From Aralia elata (Eukaryota; Streptophyta; Magnoliopsida; Apiales; Araliaceae): DNA of 64,000 nt. Below are positions 11,701-23,700 of this stretch, piece by piece. The stretch is from contig CM068383.1 of NCBI GenBank assembly GCA_034770075.1, positions 8,769,778 to 8,833,777 of the forward strand. Direction: 5' to 3'. How positions within the stretch are numbered: position 1 is the stretch's first letter; each line of letters starts with the position of its first letter. A program made the translations under genes and the position numbers. The notes under the pieces are model-generated. The model did no database searches and had not been told where the DNA came from. It saw nothing but the letters and a program-made list of their open reading frames with translations.

Positions 11701-14700
11701 GAATCTGCAACACTAACCAAAATCTTAAACAAAGACAAGTTGTAAAGGGAAATAGTAGCTAAACAAGCCTCAATCGACGTAAATCTTATCTCTAGAGAAA
11801 ATATTCTCATTACCACTGATCAAACTGCAAAGCAACTTTGTTAATAACTAGGCGCCAAATTATAATGGACCTAGACACAGGGGGTACACCAAGATAAGTT
11901 AATAGAAAGTCCTCAACTATAGAACCAACATAGTTATTAAGGCGACAAGTCGAGGCAATGCGATAGTCGGGAGCTTAAGCGCTTAAGCGACAAGGCGCCC
12001 GACTAGTCGTCCACAAGTCGACAAGTCGTTAAAAATGTAAATTTTATACGTATATTACTACTTCACAAGCAATACTCTTAAATACCATTAAAAACAAAAA
12101 CATATTAATATTTCACATTTATATCTCATTTACACTAACTGATAACTAAACTAATGAATAAGGAATACTGAAAATATGGGGGTCTAGGGGTTAAACTGTA
12201 AACTCAAAAAACTTGGGGTGATTATGAAAGAAAAATAAGGGCTTAAATGAAAAGTCTACAACTTAAGGGATTAGATCTAAAGTTTAAGAAAAATATGAGG
12301 TACTAAACTATATTTCACCCAAGATATTTTAAATCTCAGTCTCCTTTTTCTTTTCTTATACAAAAGAAGCAGACTCCTCTTTCCTTTCTTATACGAAAGA
12401 AGCTGAAAACAGTCAAAATTTTGTTTTCTTCCAGATCTCTTCTTTTCTTCGGCGATGGCGACGACGATGACTCCGATGATTGATTCCGGCGATGGCGATA
12501 GAAGCTTCCGACAGTGGCGATCTCTCCTTTTATTCTCTCTTTCGTTTCCTTCGATCTCCTCTTTTCTTCTCTCTTTCATTTCCTTTTTTTTCTCTTTTCC
12601 AGATCGTGCGCCTTGGAAGGTAGTCGGTCAAGGCGTCACCTAGGCGACCCAAGGCGACGATTTCTTCACCAAGTCGCGCGACTTAGCTGCTTCTCCCAAG
12701 TCGTCCCTTCGACTTGTTGCTTGCTTGCTCAGACGCCTAGGCATCGCCTAGTCGACGACTAGGCGACAACTTGATAACCATGAGAACCAGCCAAAGAGGA
12801 GTATGTTAGAAGGTCCTTGCCTATGTTAACCCCGCAATACTACACTCGGACAAACTAACCTCGTCTTGGAGATTGCCTCAAACACTTCAGGTGATAAATT
12901 CTTCAACATGGCAATAATTTTCAAAAGTAAGATTTATTTATAATAACTAAAGAGATAATTGACTTTTTGGTAACTGTACTAAGGTTTGATTTTCATTGTG
13001 GTTACCGAAACTTCTTTTGTTACAATCGCATAACTATACTCTAAAATAATTACCAAATGGTCATTACTTATGATTTCCGTCCAAAATATGGACGGAAATG
13101 TTGAGTGTGCATATGACGTTTGATTTTTGCTGATATGTACAAGCACGTGCTCATTGTCTGCCAAAAATGTACGAGCAAGGAGAGAGAAATCATAAGTAAA
13201 TAATAATAATAATTTCAAAATAATAATAATAAATAATAATAATTTCAAAATAATAATAATAATAATTTCAAAATAATAATAATAATAATTTTTAAATAAT
13301 AATAATAATTTCAAAATAATAATAATAAAAACAATAATAGTAATTTTTAAATAATATTAATAATAATTTTAAATATTAATAATAATAATTATTATAAAAT
13401 AATAATCATAATAATTACAAAATAATAATAATAATAATCTTTTTTTTTTAATAATAATAACAACTAATAATAATAATAAAAACAATAATAATAATTTTTT
13501 AATAATAATAATAATAATAATTTATAAATAATAATAATAATAATTTCAAAATATCAGACAATTGTATATTTTTAAAGTGAACTTAAAATATTTAAAAATT
13601 AAAAAAAATAATATAAATTCATTAATTTTATATAAATACATTTGTAAAAATTATTATTATTATTATTTTGAAATTATTATTATTATTATTTAAAAATTAT
13701 TATTATTTTTTTAAAATTATTATTATTATTTTGAAATTATTATTATTATTATTATTATTATTTAAAAATTATTATTATTATTTTGAAATTATTATTATTA
13801 TTAATTTTTAAAATATTATTATGGAGAAATTAATGCTACACAATGCTCGATTCCTTGCTCAGAAACGACTGGCGCGTGGCCTAAGACACATGTCAAAGCC
13901 ACACATAAGCACCAAAAAACAAACGTCATATGCACACTCAGCATTTCCGTCCGTTTTTTGGACGGAAATCATAAGTAATGATCATTTGGTAATGATTTTA
14001 GAGTATAGTTATGCGATTGTAACAAAAAAAGTTTCGGTAACCATAATGAAAATCGAACCCTAGTACAGTGATCAAAAAGTCAATTATCCCAATAACTAAA
14101 TAACGTGGATAAGACTATACAGCTACTAATAAAGAAAAAAAATTTAAGTGGAAATCATGCAATAACTATTTCTTTTTCCTATTTTCACCTTTAACTAAAA
14201 TGATTAAACACTAGAAAGATTGATAACAAAAAGACCAAGTAAATATGGTTCCACAAAGTATTATACGTCAATGAAATAACTAGATTCGAGTAGGGCAACA
14301 ATACCTCACAAAGTGTAACAAGCATTAAATACGAAGTGAGTTCGCAAGCCTTGTCACGTATAACAGATATTAGATGATTTTGCCTTTTTTCATCAAGACC
14401 CTTGGAATCTACTATACTTATATGAGGTGGATCATCTGGATACTGCACAATAAATATCTAACAATTAGTTCAAAACTTGGCACGTCATACATGATATTTG
14501 CAGGTGTTGCAAGATCATCACTCACAATTTGAATGAGAGATAACCAATCTATTGCTACTAAAACAATATACTAACCATAAAATATTAATCAAGGTCTGGC
14601 CATAAAGGCATGTGATTCAACAGTGATTCTGGCACATAACTATATAGAAAGTAGCTCATCTAACCGTGCAATGGAATGTTAATAAATGATATAAAACAGA

Positions 14701-16898
14701 AAGCACAATAAGACATGTTATACTGAATATCCATCTTAGTTTGGATTTTGGTAACAAAACTTATGACTACAAGAATAACAACGTGTTATGATGGTGAAAC
14801 CCGCAGCCACCACTAGTAAGGGTGTGCAATGGGTAAATCATTGGGTGCACGCAATACGGAATCAAACCACGTACACCAAGTAGTCCATAGTTAACTATGT
14901 TCTTGGTAATACTCCTATTAGCAAACTTTTAATCAACAAGATTAATATGACAACAATTACAACCAGCATTGCCTCCTACATGGGCAGAATTCAATTACAG
15001 AAGAAACTATAGAACGAACCACTGTTAGATTTCCAAAGTAGTGTAAACAACAAATAGAAGATAAAGAAAGCTTCCCAACTAACTAATATCCCATAGAAAC
15101 AACTTATATAGAATAATGAAAGTAGGGCTCCCATCCAACTGCTTGGAGAGTCTCTCCATCAGAGGATACCACTAATTTGTGTAATACCCATAGTGAGCCT
15201 AGAATATTTAAATAATAACCAATAAAGCCTTAATTTTTCAATGATAACAAAACATCTCTTAACCAAATGCTGCGCTGATCTAAATCTCAAGATAATTAAG
15301 AAGAACAAATGGAAGTTTTAAGACATTGATGATATAAAATATAATGCACCTGGGGACCTGCTCGTATCCCTAGAACTGCTTCCACAAACTGCAAAGAACG
15401 ACAACAAAGTAGCATGAATATTTCTACTATTCCAAAAACATGTAGATGGCAACATGAAATTAAGAATGTAAATAATTTAGCATAAACTATATTTCAATTA
15501 ACAACACAGGTTGACATGCTAACCATGGATTAAAATTTCTATTGAAACAGTCAAAATAATAATAAAATAGTTGTTTTCAAAACAATCAAAATGATGTTAC
15601 GGCCTCAGCACAGAAACACCCTTATTGCTGGCAAATCTGTATACTGTATAGCTAAGGCAATCGCTAACTAAACTTTTTCTCCCTACACCATACATCAGTC
15701 CATAAATAAATGGAAGTACCCACACCCTTCTCAGACCAGGTAATGCCTTCCATACAAACATCATCTTTCTTGATTCCATTCCACAAACCGCACAAATGAC
15801 ATGCTAACCATGAATTAAAGTTTCTACCGAAACAGATGAAAAAAAAAAGAAATGTTTTCAAAACAATCAAAATGATCAAAACCTATAGTAGATACCCGAA
15901 ATATTCGAAACTTTACAAAATGCGTCCATTTTCAAGCCAATTGAAGCGGAATTTTTAATCGTGTTGCTAACAGTCAAGTGCTTCACTAATCGAGCAAATT
16001 TTTTAATATTTGATCATCCACGTAAAGCAAAATTAATTATATTACCACAAGACTCTCATCCTCCCAAGCCAGCCAAAAATTAACCGAGTTTACAACCCTT
16101 CATCCGCACCAAGGTGGCCTAAGCAATAGCACCGACAAGGAACTCAAAAACCAGTTCCACCTTTGAAGCCGTCAAGGAATAGTTGCAACTACAATAATAA
16201 AAAAAAAAATCCACAATGCCCTCCTAATATAATTTAAATAAGTAAACACAGTCATCCTAAAATACAAATAGCCTCTGTTACTATATACACATTCAAAAGA
16301 TTATAATAGATACAAAGCAAAAATTAAGTGTAACCTACTGTTCCCAAATCTCTACTCTTTCCCTGGAATTTCTTTTCTATTATGTCCTAATTTAAGTTTT
16401 CCGTTCTTTTTTCCATCAAAAATTCAGAAACATAGCATTAGGATGACATGAGAAGTAATGGTTCTACACAAAAATATTTTATATTTACAAACCTTCTTCT
16501 TTCGTTTTAACCAAAAAGGGTCCATTCACCATTGAATTTGTGATAGTTATAATCTAATTCTAGACACCCTTTTAAATCCAAAATTAGTTTTAGCTCAGAA
16601 TATACCCATTATTACCTAAAACAAAGCGGATTGCGCACCACTCCTAACTATGATGAATTTTTTCGAAACCCAAAATCGAAAACAAGTTAAAATCATCACA
16701 TTCAAAAAATATTATCATATACATATCCATATAGAGAGAAGAAGAAAAAGGGGTAGGGACCTGTTGAGATGAGACATCGGCAGTTCTGGGTTTGATGTGA
16801 ACGTGGAGATGTGGTGGGTATTTTTCAAGAACAAGACAATCGTCTTCGTAAACTGATTGCACAGCTTCCACTTCCATGATCACTTCCTCTTCTGCCAT
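8101..16898 (-). CDS. RWD/RING-finger E3 ubiquitin ligase, RNF25-like, seven exons, 346 aa
   Basis: Exons on the minus strand are 16898-16761, 15388-15350, 14442-14305, 10547-10408, 10304-10222, 9284-9172 and 8490-8101. All introns are GT-AG, the phases join without a stop, and the total is 346 codons plus TAA. The ATG at 16898 is the first in frame. Residues 1-~115 form an RWD domain (YPPHLHVHIKPRTADVSSQQ, then YPDDPPHISIVDSKGLDEKR), the usual platform for binding an E2 enzyme. The RING follows: CPLC at residues 121-124, CFHCFHCEC with IIRWWNWL, and CPVC in exon 6. Exon 7 gives a charged stretch (RKQKIEAILKLQQENNGLIE), a Pro run, and a basic Ser/Gln-rich tail. Family knowledge predicts transfer of ubiquitin to substrate proteins; substrates are not evident. 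Intron 3 (10548-14304) is swollen by transposons, and exon 2 is only 39 bp. The gene is divergent from the glycyl-tRNA synthetase gene. Confidence 0.9.
8491..9171. repeat. Intron 6 of the RING ligase: poly-A, (AAT)n and an imperfect tandem repeat
   Basis: A run of about 38 A with an adjoining (AAT)n lies at about 8678-8744. An imperfect ~47 bp tandem repeat with TTGACAMGTCAT and AATGACAYRTGTC words spans about 8953-9034. Nothing coding is seen. Confidence 0.7.
11190..12941 (-). mobile_element. LINE (L1-type) ORF2 remnant, split by a hAT element
   Basis: The minus strand carries decayed LINE reverse-transcriptase C-terminal sequence in several frames. It includes VFEAIS, LTYLGVP-like, SIEACLATISLYNLSLFKI and LEKLTRDFLWSREGS, matching the same region of the fuller plus-strand LINE at 18199-23379 (VFEAISGMRVN, TLIQACLSSIPLYYLSLF, LMRDFLWSEAG). 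The match continues down to about 11190, where an FFRN-like block is recognisable. The hAT element at 11929-12782 interrupts it. The fragment lies in intron 3 of the RING ligase, in the same orientation as that gene. Confidence 0.75.
11929..12782 (-). mobile_element. Non-autonomous hAT element 1 (854 bp)
   Basis: Ends are CATAGTTATTAAGGCG at the left and CTTGATAACCATG at the right. The flanks carry AGAACCAA (11921-11928) and AGAACCAG (12783-12790), an 8-bp target duplication with one mismatch, the hAT size. The left sub-terminus has GAGCTTAAGCGCTTAAGCG and CGACTAGTCGTCC, matching in reverse complement the right end of the transposase-bearing element at 40456-44873, so this copy lies in the minus orientation. 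A GC-rich, pyrimidine-rich block at 12430-12640 resembles a 5' leader rather than transposase. There is no transposase. Confidence 0.88.
12951..14090. mobile_element. Mutator-like foldback element with ~200 bp inverted repeats
   Basis: The flanks carry AATAACTAA at 12942-12950 and 14091-14099, a perfect 9-bp duplication typical of Mutator-like elements. The terminal repeats begin RGATAATTGACTTTTTG at both ends and stay alike for about 200 bp. Each arm contains an inner ATTTCCGTCC/GGACGGAAAT hairpin. The centre is almost wholly (AAT)n on the left and (ATT)n on the right, so the whole 1.14 kb could fold back on itself. No transposase is seen. It lies in intron 3 of the RING ligase. Confidence 0.82.
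13200..13815. repeat. Interrupted (AAT)n / (ATT)n core
   Basis: AAT runs separated by TTTCAAAAT or TTTTAAAT words fill about 13200-13560. The complementary ATT runs with TTTTGAAATT words fill about 13650-13815. They form the interior of the foldback element. Confidence 0.9.
15513..15876 (-). mobile_element. LINE fragment bracketed by an ~80 bp direct duplication
   Basis: Two direct copies of an ~80 bp intronic segment (15513-15595 and 15798-15876, both starting GACATGCTAACCATG and ending AACAATCAAAATGAT) flank about 200 bp. On the minus strand the insert reads like a LINE ORF2 segment (TSIYLWTDVWCREK in one frame, NKGVSV in another). It lies in intron 1 of the RING ligase. The flanking repeats are far longer than a usual LINE target duplication, so a repair-associated insertion is possible. 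Confidence 0.6.
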
Positions 16899-17754
16899 GG
16901 ACAGAGATAGCGGAGAGGAAAGGTGAAAGAGGAAAGATGGGAGAGGTTTTGGGTTGGTTTTGTTAGATTGTTTATGGGTCGGATCGGGTAGGATGGGCTA
17001 GGCTCCAAATTGCAATCATGAAAACAATATTTGGGTAAGTTTCAACCTCAGAAGAAAATACAATAGAAAGATAACATGAATAAATGTAATATATAGAGAA
17101 AAAAAATTATTTTTGAAAACATATATTATTATAATTTAATTTTTAAAACAAATTCAATATATAATGTTTTCAAGTTGTATTTATTTTCCTTAAATCTTCT
17201 TTTATTACTTTATGATATATATTCATCCATTAATTATTCTTCTCATATTTTTTTTTTATATTTCAAATTAAATTAAACGATTCAAATTTTTTCACAAATC
17301 AAAATTTTAAAAATAACTTTTCTCATTATTTTTAATAGCGGATGAAAATTGAAATCTATGTACATTTTAAAAAAATAAATTATAAATTTTATATAATTTA
17401 TAATAACTTTGAATATTAGTTAAAATTAAATAAATTTTATTAATTTTAAAATTTTATTAATTAATTTTAAAAGATCAAAATGAGACTATTTTTATAATAC
17501 AAATTGACTGACTAAGGAGTAACAAAAATGAGAAAGAAATGCAAATACAAACGAAAATGTTAAAATTACATAAAAATAGACCTAGAAAAAAAGGAAAGAA
17601 GGGGGGAAAGAAAATGCAAAAATGAACATATTAAAAAGATTTAAATTAACTTGAAAATGGATAGGCCTAAAAATAGGCTAAGGTTTTGCTAACCTTTTTC
17701 GTCTTTCTCCCCCTGTAGTAGTCTTGCTACACAGTACTCTCACGCCTATCAACC
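16899..17754. promoter_or_regulatory. Divergent intergenic region shared by the RING ligase and glycyl-tRNA synthetase genes
   Basis: The two start codons point away from each other across 856 bp. The centre (about 17030-17650) is strongly AT-rich, and the edges next to each start are richer in GC or pyrimidines (CTTTTTCGTCTTTCTCCCCC before 17755). The region must hold both 5' UTRs and promoters. I could not assign a TATA box or transcription start with confidence. Confidence 0.55.
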
Positions 17755-20700
17755 ATGGCGGTACTCTCTCTCTCCTTTGTAACCTCAATTCTTAAACCCC
17801 ATAAACCTCACCTCTCTTTCCTTTTCACTACAAGACCAAACCCCATCTTTCTCCACCAGCCCATACAGCGCCGATTCACAAAAACTACAGTCTCTGCAGT
17901 CACCACTTCTGCAACTACTCAGCATTCTTCCATAGAGCCCTCCGGAAAAGCCTCTGTCCCAACTTTTCAACAAGCAATTCAACGCCTACAGGTTTTTTAA
18001 GCCACTCCATTTTCGTATTCATTGTTCATTATTGCCTGTTCAGTTGTCAGGAAAAAATAGGAAAGTGTTTGATAAAATAAAGTTCTAGTTTTTGGTAGTT
18101 AAAAGAAAATGCATTTTGGTGAACTGGGTTTTTGTATTGTCGGGTTAATTTATAAAAAGCATTAGTCTTTAGTGTTCCTGCTCTCATTTTATTGGAATCA
18201 AGTAGATATTAGGGGCGATGGATGAGGACAGGGATCCTCAAGGAGTGTTGGATAAGATGGGGATTAGGTTGGTTAGTCCGAGGGGAAATGATGTTAGGGT
18301 GCAGGTCAAGTCTAAATCTAAAAAGAAAAAGTGGAGTAAAGAGTTGCATTAGCTTCAGTCATCAGTCAACTATGGGGAGGTCTTGGGAAGGATAGGCGTT
18401 CTTACAAAATATTCCGAATGAAGATTGTAAGTTGAAACTTGAGAAGTCCAGGTAATAGGTGTAAGTGGAGGTTAATAAGGGAGTTAATTTTTAAGGTTGT
18501 CACTGATGTAGTCTTCCTTCAAGAGTCTAAATTGGAGTTGGTTACCGGTATGATGATTAGGAATATTTGGAATTTAAGCTTTAAAGATTGATTTTTTCTT
18601 CCATCTTGTGGGGCTTCTGGAGGTATTATTGTCATTTGGGATACTCGGTGTGCAACTCTTCTTGAGTCTGTTTTGGGCACTTATTCAGTTTCTGTTCATT
18701 TAGAGATTAGAGGGCATGGGCGTTGGTGGTTTTCTTCAGTGTATGGGTTTAATCGGCCTAGAGATAGATGTGCTTTTTGGGAGGAGCTTTATGATCTTTA
18801 TGGGCTTTGTTCTTCTCGTTGGTGTATTGGTGGAGATTTTAATGTTATTAGGGTTCCTTCTGAAAAATTTGGTGGGTCAAGAACTACTATGAGTATGAGG
18901 GGGTTTGATAAATTTATTAGATATTGCAATTTAAGAGATATTGCTCTTTCGAATGTCAAATTCACTTGGTCAGTTTCTAGTGAACGTACAAAGGCAACTC
19001 GTATTGATCAATTTTTGTTTAGTAATGACTGGGAGGATGTGTTTCCTGAGTTGGGGCAAGAAGTTCTTCCGTGAGTAGTTTTTGATCATTTTCATGTTGT
19101 CTTAAAATCTAGCCCTCTCAAATGGGGCCCCACTCCTTTTCGTTTTGAGAATATGTTTATTTCTCACCCCAATTTCTCCAAGTTGATTAAGCAATGGTGG
19201 AGTGAGAGTGGTTGTGTGGGTTGGAGAGGTTTTGTTTTTATGAAAAAGTTGGGGTATGTTAAATGTAAGTTAAAAGAGTGGAATAAGGAGATGTTTGACG
19301 ATGTGAGAGATAGGAAGAAAGCAATTTTGAAGGAGATAGAAGAGATTGATAGGATCGAGGAAAGTAGTGATATTTCAAAGGATTTGATTGGTAAACGAGC
19401 TCAGTTGCGTAATGAGTTTGAGGAGGTGACTTTGCGTGAGGAAGCTAGTTGGAGGCAGGAGATTGTAATTCAAGACTGTTTCACAAGGTTGCGAGTGGTA
19501 GAAATCTTAGAAATTTTATTAGGGAGATAGAGCTTAAATCGGGTGAGATGGTGAGAAATTTTGATTTGATTGCTAATGGAATTACTGATTTTTATAGAAA
19601 ACTCTTTGAGGAGGAGGTTAAGGAAAGGCCAATGGTAGAGGGTTTAGATTGGTGTCCTATTTTGAGAGATGTGAGTTTTTGGTTGGAAGAGCCGTTTACG
19701 AAAGAGGAAATCAAGAGGGTTGTTTTTGAAATGGAGAGAGAGAAAGCTCCTGGTCCTCATGGGTTTATAATAGTTTACTATCATACAAATTGGGATGTGG
19801 TGAAAGATGATCTCATTAAAGTTTTTCAGGAGTTCTTTGAAACAAGTATTATTGAGAAAAGTATTAGTTCTACCTTCATTACCCTAGTGCCTAAGAAGGA
19901 TCGATCTGTTAAGGTGACGGATTTTAGACCTATTAGCCTTGTAATGTGTATAAAATTCTTGCTAAAGTTATCTCTAAGAAATTGGGTAATGTTGTTGGGG
20001 GTACAATTTCAAGCATAGTTGTCACGGCGTCGCCTAGGCGTCCAGGCGTCCAGGCGATGGAGAATTGGTATGGCGAGAGGTCGACTTGAGGGGAGCTGCT
20101 AAGGCGTGACCCAATCCATTGACCCATGGCATTAACCCATGACCCATGGCCATTACCAATGACCCATCGATTAAAAAAGAAGGAGAAAGGCAATAAAATT
20201 AAAACTCTTATCTGCAGACATTCGCGATTCGCAGCAAGACTGAAAGTTTTGACTCGATTGCGGCTGATTTGGACTCGATCGCGACTTCTTCAACTCATCG
20301 CAGCTCCAGCGACTCCATCACAGCTCAACCACCATCACAGCCCATCGGAACCATCACCGCTCATCGGAACCATCATCTCTTCCTTCTCTCATACAAGTTC
20401 TTCTTGCTTTGCTTTGCTTTGCTTTGCTTTGACCTTCTCTCTCACACACACATCCTTGACCCAACTTCTCTCTGTCTCTCTGTAAATCTATTTTACTCTC
20501 TCTCCTTGACTCTGCTTCTATGTTACCCTTCTTTCTTTTTTTCAGAAATATATATTTTTAAAGGAACTCATCTGATAATATGGGTATAATTGTCATCTGA
20601 AAACTGCTTACTTTTCAAAACTGCTTACTTTTCTTTTAAAGCAAAACTGCTTGCTTTTCTTATGCCCAAAACTGCTTGCTTTTCAAAACTGTGTGCTTTT

Positions 20701-23700
20701 CTTTTAAAGCAAAATTGCTTTCTTTTCTTATGCCCAAAACTGCTTGCTTTTCTTTTAAAGGATTTTTTTTTTGTTTCTATGACATGCCTAATTGCATATA
20801 CCCATATTATAATGTCAGCTGAAAATTGCTTGCTTTTCAAAACTGTTTGCTTTTCTTTTAAAGGAATTTTTTTTTTGTTTCTATGTCATGCATAATTGCA
20901 TATATGTATGCCAAGTGTCAACTGCCAACTAAATAATGCCAAGCTGATGTACCTTAGATAATGCCAAGTTGTTGTATTTATTGCAATGAATGTGTAAAAC
21001 AGTACTTAACCCCAAGCTAAACATTAGGACATACTAATGTTTTATTTTTGGATTGTTATTACTAAGTATTTACATAATTGTGCTTTTAATGTTATTCCAT
21101 AGTATTATGTTTTGGGTTTTAATGTATATGAAATTTTATTGCTAATATACTTGTTAAGTAAAATAAATAATATATAAATTACACATTGTAAACGATTTGT
21201 CGCCATACGGACTCCATGGCGGTCGCCTAGGCGTCCTGGCAGTCGGCTACCGCCATGACTCGCCGTGGCGCCGTGACAACTATGATTTCAAGTTCTTAGA
21301 GTACTTTTGTGGGTGGCAGATATATTTTTGATGCAGCTTTAGTAGCTAATGAAGTTGTGGAGGATGTACATAGGAGAGGGAGAAAGGGTCTCGTGCTTAG
21401 ATTGGATTTTAATAAAGCTTATGATAGGGTTAGTTGGGCTTCTTGGATAAGGTGTTGGAGAGGAAAGGTTTCGAAGTTAGGTGACGCTCTTGGATGAAAG
21501 GGTGTTTTGTCTCTTCTCATTTTTCTGTGATTATGAATGGGGAGCCTAGGTCTTAGTTTAAGTCTTCCTGAGGTTTGAGGCAAGGAAACCCTTTATCACC
21601 TGTCTTGTTTACTTTAGTTGTTGATGTTTTGAGTAGGATGCTCAACCGTGGAGAAGAGGGTGGTATCCTCGCAGGTTGTGCAGTTGGGCATGAGGAGGTG
21701 AGGGTTTCTCACCTCCAATTTGTTGATGATACTATTCTCCTTCTTTCAAAGGGGTTCCAAGGTTTTAAAAATGTGTTGACTATTCTTTAAGTTTTTGAGG
21801 CTATTTCTGGTATGAGGGTTAATTTGTCTAAATGTAGTGTAGCTAAGATCATCATAGATATGGGAGAGATTTTAGTGTATTCGTCTCTGGTTGGTTGTAA
21901 AATTGAGGAATTTTCGCTTACTTACCTTGGGGTCCCGCATGGTGGGAATTCTAGGTCGGTCTCGTTTTGGGATCCGGTAGTTGAAAGAGTGAGTCAACGT
22001 TTAGATAGGTGGAAAAGTGCGTATTTTTCCTTAGGGGGTAGGACTACTTTGATTCAGGCTTGCTTGTCTAGTATACCCCTATATTATCTTTCTCTTTTCT
22101 TTCTCTTTTGAGGATCCTAGTTAGTATAGCTAACACGTTAAAAAAGTTAATGAGAGATTTTCTTTGGTCTGAAGCTGGTGATGAGAGGAATGATCATTTG
22201 GTTGGATGAAAAACAATGTGTCTTTCTAAGCAGAAGGGAGGGGTTTGGGGCTGGGTAATTTGGTCCTCAAGAATGTTGCTCTGGTTGGTAAATGGCTGTG
22301 GAGATTTCTTTTGAAACCTCATTCCCTTTGGCATAAGGTTATTAGGAGCAAATTCGGCATGCATTTGAATGGGTGGGATGCTAGACCCGGGATTTATGTT
22401 ACTCAAGCAAATCTTTGGAAATTAATCTCCTAAGGTTATACTTTCTTTTTTTCAACATTTGAGATATGGAGTTGGGGATGGTTATTGAATTTGATTCTGG
22501 GAGGATTATTGGTTGAGAGATAACCATTTTTCTCTTATTTTTAATCGTGTTTATCGTATTTCTTCACTTCATGATGCTCCCATTTCTAGCTTCATACAGC
22601 GTGATGGGAACTCATTTTCTTGAGATTTTCATTTCTTCAGGAATCTCATTGATTTGGAATCTAATGAGATAGAATCTTTGATTCAATTGGTTCATTTTCT
22701 TGTAAGAGTTGCTTTTTTTTTAACTCGGTCTATTGTTCCTCATCCATTTTCATTGGCTTCGTACATTTGGAAAGCCAAGGTCCCTTCCAAAGTCAAGGCT
22801 TTTGTGTGGTCTGTGGTTTTACAAAGATTAAATACTAATGATCTTTATCAAGGTTGTAGGTCTTACAAAGTTTTATCTCCGGACATTTATTTTATGTGCA
22901 AGCAGAGTAATGAGACACATGCTTATTTATTCCTGCATTGTCCTGTTGCTTGGGGATTGTGGAGCTCTCTCTTTGGAGTGCTAGGAGAGGAGTGGGTGTG
23001 TCCTGCTACGGTGGAAGATATGATATTAATTTGTTTTAGAGGATTTAGAAGTAAGAGGGATGCCAAAATTTTACGGAAGTATCTTCTTTTCTATCTTGGG
23101 AATTTAGAATGAACGTAATGCTAGGTTGTTTAGAGAAAGTTACTTATCCTTAAAATTGTTGAATGATAGTTATTTTTCTTGCGTCTCTTTGGGCTTCTGC
23201 TATGGGGGCTTTTAGAGGTATCTCTGTTACTGATTTATATAGAGATTGGAGGGCTGCACTTTTTTAAATGCTTTCTTGTTTTTGATTTTTTTAGTTTGCT
23301 GAGGGTGGAATTCTTGTCCGCCATTTACTATATCATTTTTTGTCTATTAATAAAATTTCTTCGTTTATGGAAAAAAAAAGTTCAGAAAATTTGGAAAAAC
23401 TTGTGAAGTTGATCAGTTTCTCAAATTTGGTTAATTTGGAATGCCACATTTACGATTTGCGGATATCAAGCTTAGATATTGATAAACATAAAACTGCAGA
23501 AGTTTGAACAAGTTGGTGATTTTGATATTCTGTGAATTGGTTTAGAGGTTCTGAAGGTATTTTAAGAAAGTTGCAGCTTGTTACTTGCAGGATATATATA
23601 TATATATATATATGGTGCATGATCTAGGGTAATCGTTGGCCCTGACAATGTTTGGAATCAACTCATCTGCCACCATTCAATCTATGAATGACGGGTCTTG

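Larger units (their letters stand above)
18199..23379 (+). mobile_element. L1-type LINE, decayed, in intron 1 of glycyl-tRNA synthetase
   Basis: ORF1 tail sequence begins near 18199. ORF2 starts with an ATG at 18419 (MKIVS, then a stop where the family has Trp, then VFLQESKLE), an APE-type endonuclease. Endonuclease blocks follow (WWFSSVYGF, WCIGGDFNVI, IDQFLFS to 19074). Reverse transcriptase follows: KAPGPHGF, TFITLVPKK and TDFRPISLV, then after the hAT element LRLDFNKAYDRVSW, RQGNPLSPVLF and FVDDT (the family usually has F/YADD). A zinc-knuckle-like domain is seen at 22750-23080 (SYIWKAKVPSKVKAFVW, CKQSNETHAYLFLHC). A 3' UTR and poly-A end at about 23379. Many stops and frameshifts show it is dead. 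No clear target duplication was found, so the 5' edge is approximate. Confidence 0.85.

Noticed and set aside
12979..13314. Low-complexity open frame of 111 codons
   Set aside because: Produced by (AAT)n in the foldback element.
20126..20589. Two overlapping Ser/His-rich open frames
   Set aside because: They lie inside non-autonomous hAT 2, have no family match, and overlap its GC/CT-rich block.
18000..23400. Target-site duplication for the intron-1 LINE
   Set aside because: A GTTCAG word occurs near both edges, but it is too short and the 5' edge does not line up.
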